From: Amphritea pacifica
GTDB taxonomy: Bacteria > Pseudomonadota > Gammaproteobacteria > Pseudomonadales > Balneatricaceae
Length of the DNA stretch: 64,000 nucleotides
Reading direction: 5' to 3'
Assembly (NCBI RefSeq): GCF_016924145.1
Contig: NZ_JAFFZO010000002.1
Span: forward strand, 1-64,000
Shown: positions 63,239 to 64,000 of the stretch, one piece after another
How positions within the stretch are numbered: the stretch's first letter is position 1
Layout of the letters: each line of letters begins with the position of its first letter
The notes under the pieces: generated by a model
What the model saw: the letters and a program-made list of their open reading frames with translations, nothing else
Told to the model about the DNA's origin: nothing
The model's database searches: none
Position numbers and translations under genes: made by a program

Positions 63239-63592
63239 ATGGTTGAGCGTGCAGACATCAACGCCGTTTTGCAGCAGATGCGAGAAGTGAAGATGCAGGT
63301 TCAGCAGGGTGTTTCGCCTAATATTCCGCAGCCAAATTCAATTCGTCCTGTTGCCGGAGAGCAAAGCGGAGAAAGTTTTGCTGATCTGTTTAAGGGGGCG
63401 ATAGACGGGGTCAACAACTCCCAGGCACACGCCAAAAAACTGGCGACCGCTTATGAGCAGGGTGTTGCGGGGGTCGATCTGCATCAGGTGATGATCAGTA
63501 TGGAAAAAGCATCGGTCTCTTTTCAGGCGCTGACTCAGGTGCGTAATAAAATGGTCAGCGCCTATGAAGACGTTATGAAAATGCCGATCTGA
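63239..63592 (+). CDS. fliE: Flagellar hook-basal body protein FliE
   Basis: A 117-aa protein that joins the MS-ring to the rod. It shows the FliE C-terminal part: GESFADLFKGAIDGVNNSQ near residue 45 and VDLHQVMISMEKASVSFQALTQVRNKMV near 80. GGAGGGG precedes the ATG. It resumes the flagellar cluster after the acetate module; fliF follows. Confidence 0.95.
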   Translation: MVERADINAVLQQMREVKMQVQQGVSPNIPQPNSIRPVAGEQSGESFADLFKGAIDGVNNSQAHAKKLATAYEQGVAGVDLHQVMISMEKASVSFQALTQVRNKMVSAYEDVMKMPI

Positions 63593-63645
63593 TTAGTTTG
63601 ATAAACACAATAATATGAAGCAGTAGCATCAGGGTGTCGGGTTAG

Positions 63646-64000
63646 ATGGAGAGCGCAACAGTGCAGGCAGGAACAGGTGGGTCGGTAGCCTTTGGCTTTA
63701 ACCGCTTGGGGCTGGTGCGTCAGTTAGGTCTGATGGTGGGGCTTGCGGCCACTATTGCGATCGGCTTTGCGGTTGTGCTCTGGTCTCAGGAGCCGGATTA
63801 TCGGGTGCTCTACAATAATGTTTCCTATGCGGATGCCAATCAGATCGTTGAGCAACTGCAGTTGAATGGTATTCCCTATAAGTTTGACTCAACCGGACAC
63901 AATATTCTGGTTGCGGATGAGTATCTGCACAAAGCGCGACTACGCCTCGCTGCTGAAGGGTTCACCAACGATAACACGGTGGGTTTTGAGCTGCTGGATA
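63646..64000 (+). CDS. fliF: Flagellar MS-ring protein FliF (partial, cut by window edge)
   Basis: The first 118 residues of FliF are in the window: a cytoplasmic N-terminus, a TM helix near residues 27-47 (LMVGLAATIAIGFAVVLW), then the periplasmic ring-building motif DYRVLYNNVSYADANQIV and NGIPYKF. The frame is open to the edge. The MS-ring is the base of the motor and of the export gate. Confidence 0.93.
   Translation, partial: MESATVQAGTGGSVAFGFNRLGLVRQLGLMVGLAATIAIGFAVVLWSQEPDYRVLYNNVSYADANQIVEQLQLNGIPYKFDSTGHNILVADEYLHKARLRLAAEGFTNDNTVGFELLD

Overview
The window reads as chromosome of a marine, motile, aerobic gammaproteobacterium of the Oceanospirillales type (compare Neptuniibacter, Amphritea, Marinobacterium). 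This rests on gene order: a Pseudomonas-like polar flagellar cluster with FleQ/FleS/FleR, a CrbS/CrbR acetate module, a tripartite tricarboxylate transporter and a dmp-type phenol pathway. The genus is inference. I see no insertion sequence, phage, CRISPR array or rRNA; there is one tRNA.

Region 1 (1-17,390), phenol catabolism. The window opens inside a phenol hydroxylase operon (dmpO, dmpP; the other subunits lie off the left edge). Next come catechol 2,3-dioxygenase (dmpB) as a separate unit, and the lower meta-cleavage operon dmpC-E-H-I-F-G, extended by a short-chain dehydrogenase-like protein, a long tautomerase-superfamily protein and a DmpQ/XylT ferredoxin. A convergent LysR-type regulator follows, with a divergent operon of a beta-propeller lipoprotein, an RND/MMPL exporter, a DUF1302 outer-membrane protein and a DUF1329 protein. 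Three intergenic regions (before dmpB, before dmpC, and between lysR and the RND operon) carry the same operator pair: an ATAC-N7-GTAT palindrome, then a GTATTRGAYGGTAW element starting exactly 34 bp after the palindrome start. This suggests one LysR regulon that joins ring cleavage to the envelope/RND operon.

Region 2 (17,400-26,460), signalling and carboxylate uptake: a 59-aa small protein, a PAS-GGDEF diguanylate cyclase, a three-gene sensing set (periplasmic binding protein, TctE-like kinase, TctD-like regulator) divergent from tctCBA, then an AbrB-family membrane protein behind a terminator.

Region 3 (26,530-50,880), tRNA-Arg(CCU) and flagellum/chemotaxis: flgN, flgM and flgA on the minus strand; cheV, cheR, flgBCDE, flgFGHIJ and flgKL on the plus strand; a fliT-like gene, fliS, fliD, flaG and fliC on the minus strand; fleQ, fleS and fleR on the plus strand. 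Sigma-54 promoters precede flgB and flgF. Sigma-28 promoters precede flgM and fliC, and probably flgK. cheR has no ATG, GTG or TTG at its natural start and seems to use CTG.

Region 4 (50,880-63,100), acetate module: acs, crbR, crbS, a DUF4212/ActP-like symporter pair, a CBS-DUF294 protein and a DnaQ-type exonuclease. It lies between fleR and fliE, which are neighbours in many flagellar clusters. The flagellar genes resume at fliE and fliF; fliF is cut by the right edge.
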